From Candidatus Pacearchaeota archaeon (GTDB lineage Archaea; Nanobdellota; Nanobdellia; Pacearchaeales; GW2011-AR1), in contig JAGLLG010000040.1 in NCBI GenBank assembly GCA_023140635.1, forward strand, positions 1 to 5,686: a stretch of DNA of 5,686 bases, read 5' to 3'. The translations under genes and the position numbers were made by a program. Position 1 is the stretch's first letter; each line of letters begins with the position of its first letter. The notes below the pieces were generated by a model. It saw only the letters and a list, made by a program, of their open reading frames with translations, was not told the origin of the DNA and ran no database searches. Shown here one piece after another: positions 5,123-5,686 of this stretch.

Positions 5123-5131
5123 CTTTAAATA
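5123..5131. promoter_or_regulatory. TATA-like element between gatE and the membrane-protein gene, possibly bidirectional
   Basis: CTTTAAATA (5123-5131) is nearly self-complementary. On the minus strand it reads ATTTAAAG, preceded by GGGGGAAAG as a possible TFB recognition element, and lies 25 bases before the gatE ATG, which is ideal for a leaderless start. On the plus strand the same element would place a start near 5152, giving a leader of about 12 bases that begins right at the Shine-Dalgarno sequence. A second candidate for the plus-strand gene is TAAATATA at 5102-5109, overlapping the gatE start codon. Confidence 0.55.
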
Positions 5132-5152
5132 ATCTTTCCCCCCAAGATTAAC

Positions 5153-5160
5153 AAGGAGGT
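5153..5160 (+). promoter_or_regulatory. Strong Shine-Dalgarno sequence of the four-helix membrane protein gene
   Basis: AAGGAGGT is a full complement to the archaeal anti-Shine-Dalgarno core. It ends 3 bases before the ATG at 5164. It fixes that start and sets this gene apart from its neighbours, which appear leaderless. Confidence 0.7.
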
Positions 5161-5163
5161 TAT

Positions 5164-5610
5164 ATGGTGAAAAAGAAATCTATTGAGAAAGTTAAATCAG
5201 TACATAATGCTCCTGAAGGTGTCAAAATTCTAGCAGTCCTTTATTTTGTTGGTGCTCTTATCTCTTTTGTTGCGGGAGGGTTTTTGTTTAGCTTTTCGGA
5301 TAATGTTTCTCAGAATGCCGCCCTTTTTGTTCAACAAGGGGTAGAAATTCCGAGTCCAATTACATTAATCCTATTCGGAATTGCTTTGTTAGGTTTTGCA
5401 GTTCTAGAGTATTCTATCGCTAAAGATATTCTTAAACTGAAAAACTGGGCAAGAAATGCTATCGTCGTCTTTTCTGTTTTCGGAATTGTTACAGCTATAT
5501 CAAATTTAACAGACAAATTTTTTGCTAGCGGAGTATTCTCGTTGCTAGTGAATGGATTTATTATTTGGTATCTAATGTTTAAGATAGAGACAAGAAAAGC
5601 ATTCGAATAA
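5164..5610 (+). CDS. Four-helix integral membrane protein, function unknown
   Basis: This 148-aa protein has a lysine-rich N-terminus (MVKKKSIEKVKSVHNAPEGV) followed by four predicted membrane helices at about residues 20-43, 64-86, 97-115 and 121-140. The loop before helix 3 contains KLKNWAR. A charged loop ending in a Lys/Arg-Asn-Trp-Ala-Arg pattern before the third helix recurs in small prokaryotic membrane proteins of unassigned role, but I cannot name a family with confidence. The positive N-terminus suggests it faces the cytoplasm, which would also place the C-terminus there. The gene is divergent from gatE and shares its promoter region, but it has a perfect Shine-Dalgarno site. The context gives no functional clue, and a link to tRNA amidation is not implied. 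Confidence 0.85.
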   Translation: MVKKKSIEKVKSVHNAPEGVKILAVLYFVGALISFVAGGFLFSFSDNVSQNAALFVQQGVEIPSPITLILFGIALLGFAVLEYSIAKDILKLKNWARNAIVVFSVFGIVTAISNLTDKFFASGVFSLLVNGFIIWYLMFKIETRKAFE

Positions 5611-5630
5611 TTTTAATTCTTTTATTTTTT
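5611..5630 (+). terminator. T-rich terminator after the membrane-protein gene
   Basis: TTTTAATTCTTTTATTTTTT begins immediately after the TAA stop and contains three separate T-runs, as in archaeal U-tract terminators. It overlaps the end of the converging partial gene. Confidence 0.55.
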
Positions 5631-5686
5631 ATCTAACTCGTTGGGGATATTCTCCAACATCTTTTCTTTAGGATTCCAGTTTTTAT
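5622..5686 (-). CDS. Probable C-terminal end of a minus-strand gene cut by the window edge
   Basis: Reading in from the right edge on the minus strand, one frame gives KNWNPKEKMLENIPNELDKK followed by TAA; the other two frames hit earlier stops. The charged, helix-like composition and the position, converging on the membrane-protein gene with an 11-base gap, look like a genuine protein C-terminus. Only about 20 residues are visible, so no family can be assigned. Confidence 0.45.
   Translation of the reverse strand, partial: KNWNPKEKMLENIPNELDKK

Noticed and set aside
1..5686. CRISPR arrays, tRNA or rRNA genes, insertion sequences
   Set aside because: No regularly spaced repeats, no recognisable tRNA or rRNA sequence and no transposase motif were seen on either strand.

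Overview
The window looks archaeal and AT-rich, probably from a DPANN-type lineage with a small genome. Two observations support this. GatE, the archaea-specific subunit of the Glu-tRNA(Gln) amidotransferase, is encoded here. In addition, five genes have a TATA-like element centred about 25-27 bases before their ATG, which is the geometry of archaeal leaderless mRNAs. The lineage is an inference, because no rRNA or other phylogenetic marker is present.

Layout, left to right. A 113-aa gene with an EF-hand-like loop (25-366, +) meets aspS (409-1788, -) tail to tail. A divergent promoter region separates aspS from a 53-codon glycine-rich membrane peptide (1860-2021, +). That peptide converges almost without a gap on a nucleotidyltransferase-like gene (2024-2800, -). 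A second, degenerate copy of the peptide gene's last 45 bases lies at 2865-2909, just before the end of an unrecognised 216-aa gene (2917-3567, -). Next come gatE (3678-5102, -), a four-helix membrane protein divergent from it (5164-5610, +), and what looks like the C-terminal end of another minus-strand gene (5622-5686). No gene-free stretch exceeds 300 bases.

The two enzymes belong to one theme, tRNA-dependent amide aminoacyl-tRNA synthesis. GatE, with GatD encoded outside the window, converts Glu-tRNA(Gln) to Gln-tRNA(Gln). AspRS is of the bacterial type and carries His and Gly at the two anticodon-domain positions associated with non-discriminating enzymes. It may therefore also make Asp-tRNA(Asn), which a GatCAB elsewhere would have to amidate.

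The most striking observation is that the GAD insertion domain is missing from both proteins. Bacterial AspRS and GatE are the two families that normally carry this domain, and here both are cleanly shortened at exactly that place while the flanking motifs remain intact. The second notable structure is the 45-base direct repeat flanking the nucleotidyltransferase gene, which suggests duplication or insertion at the 3' end of the small membrane-peptide gene.
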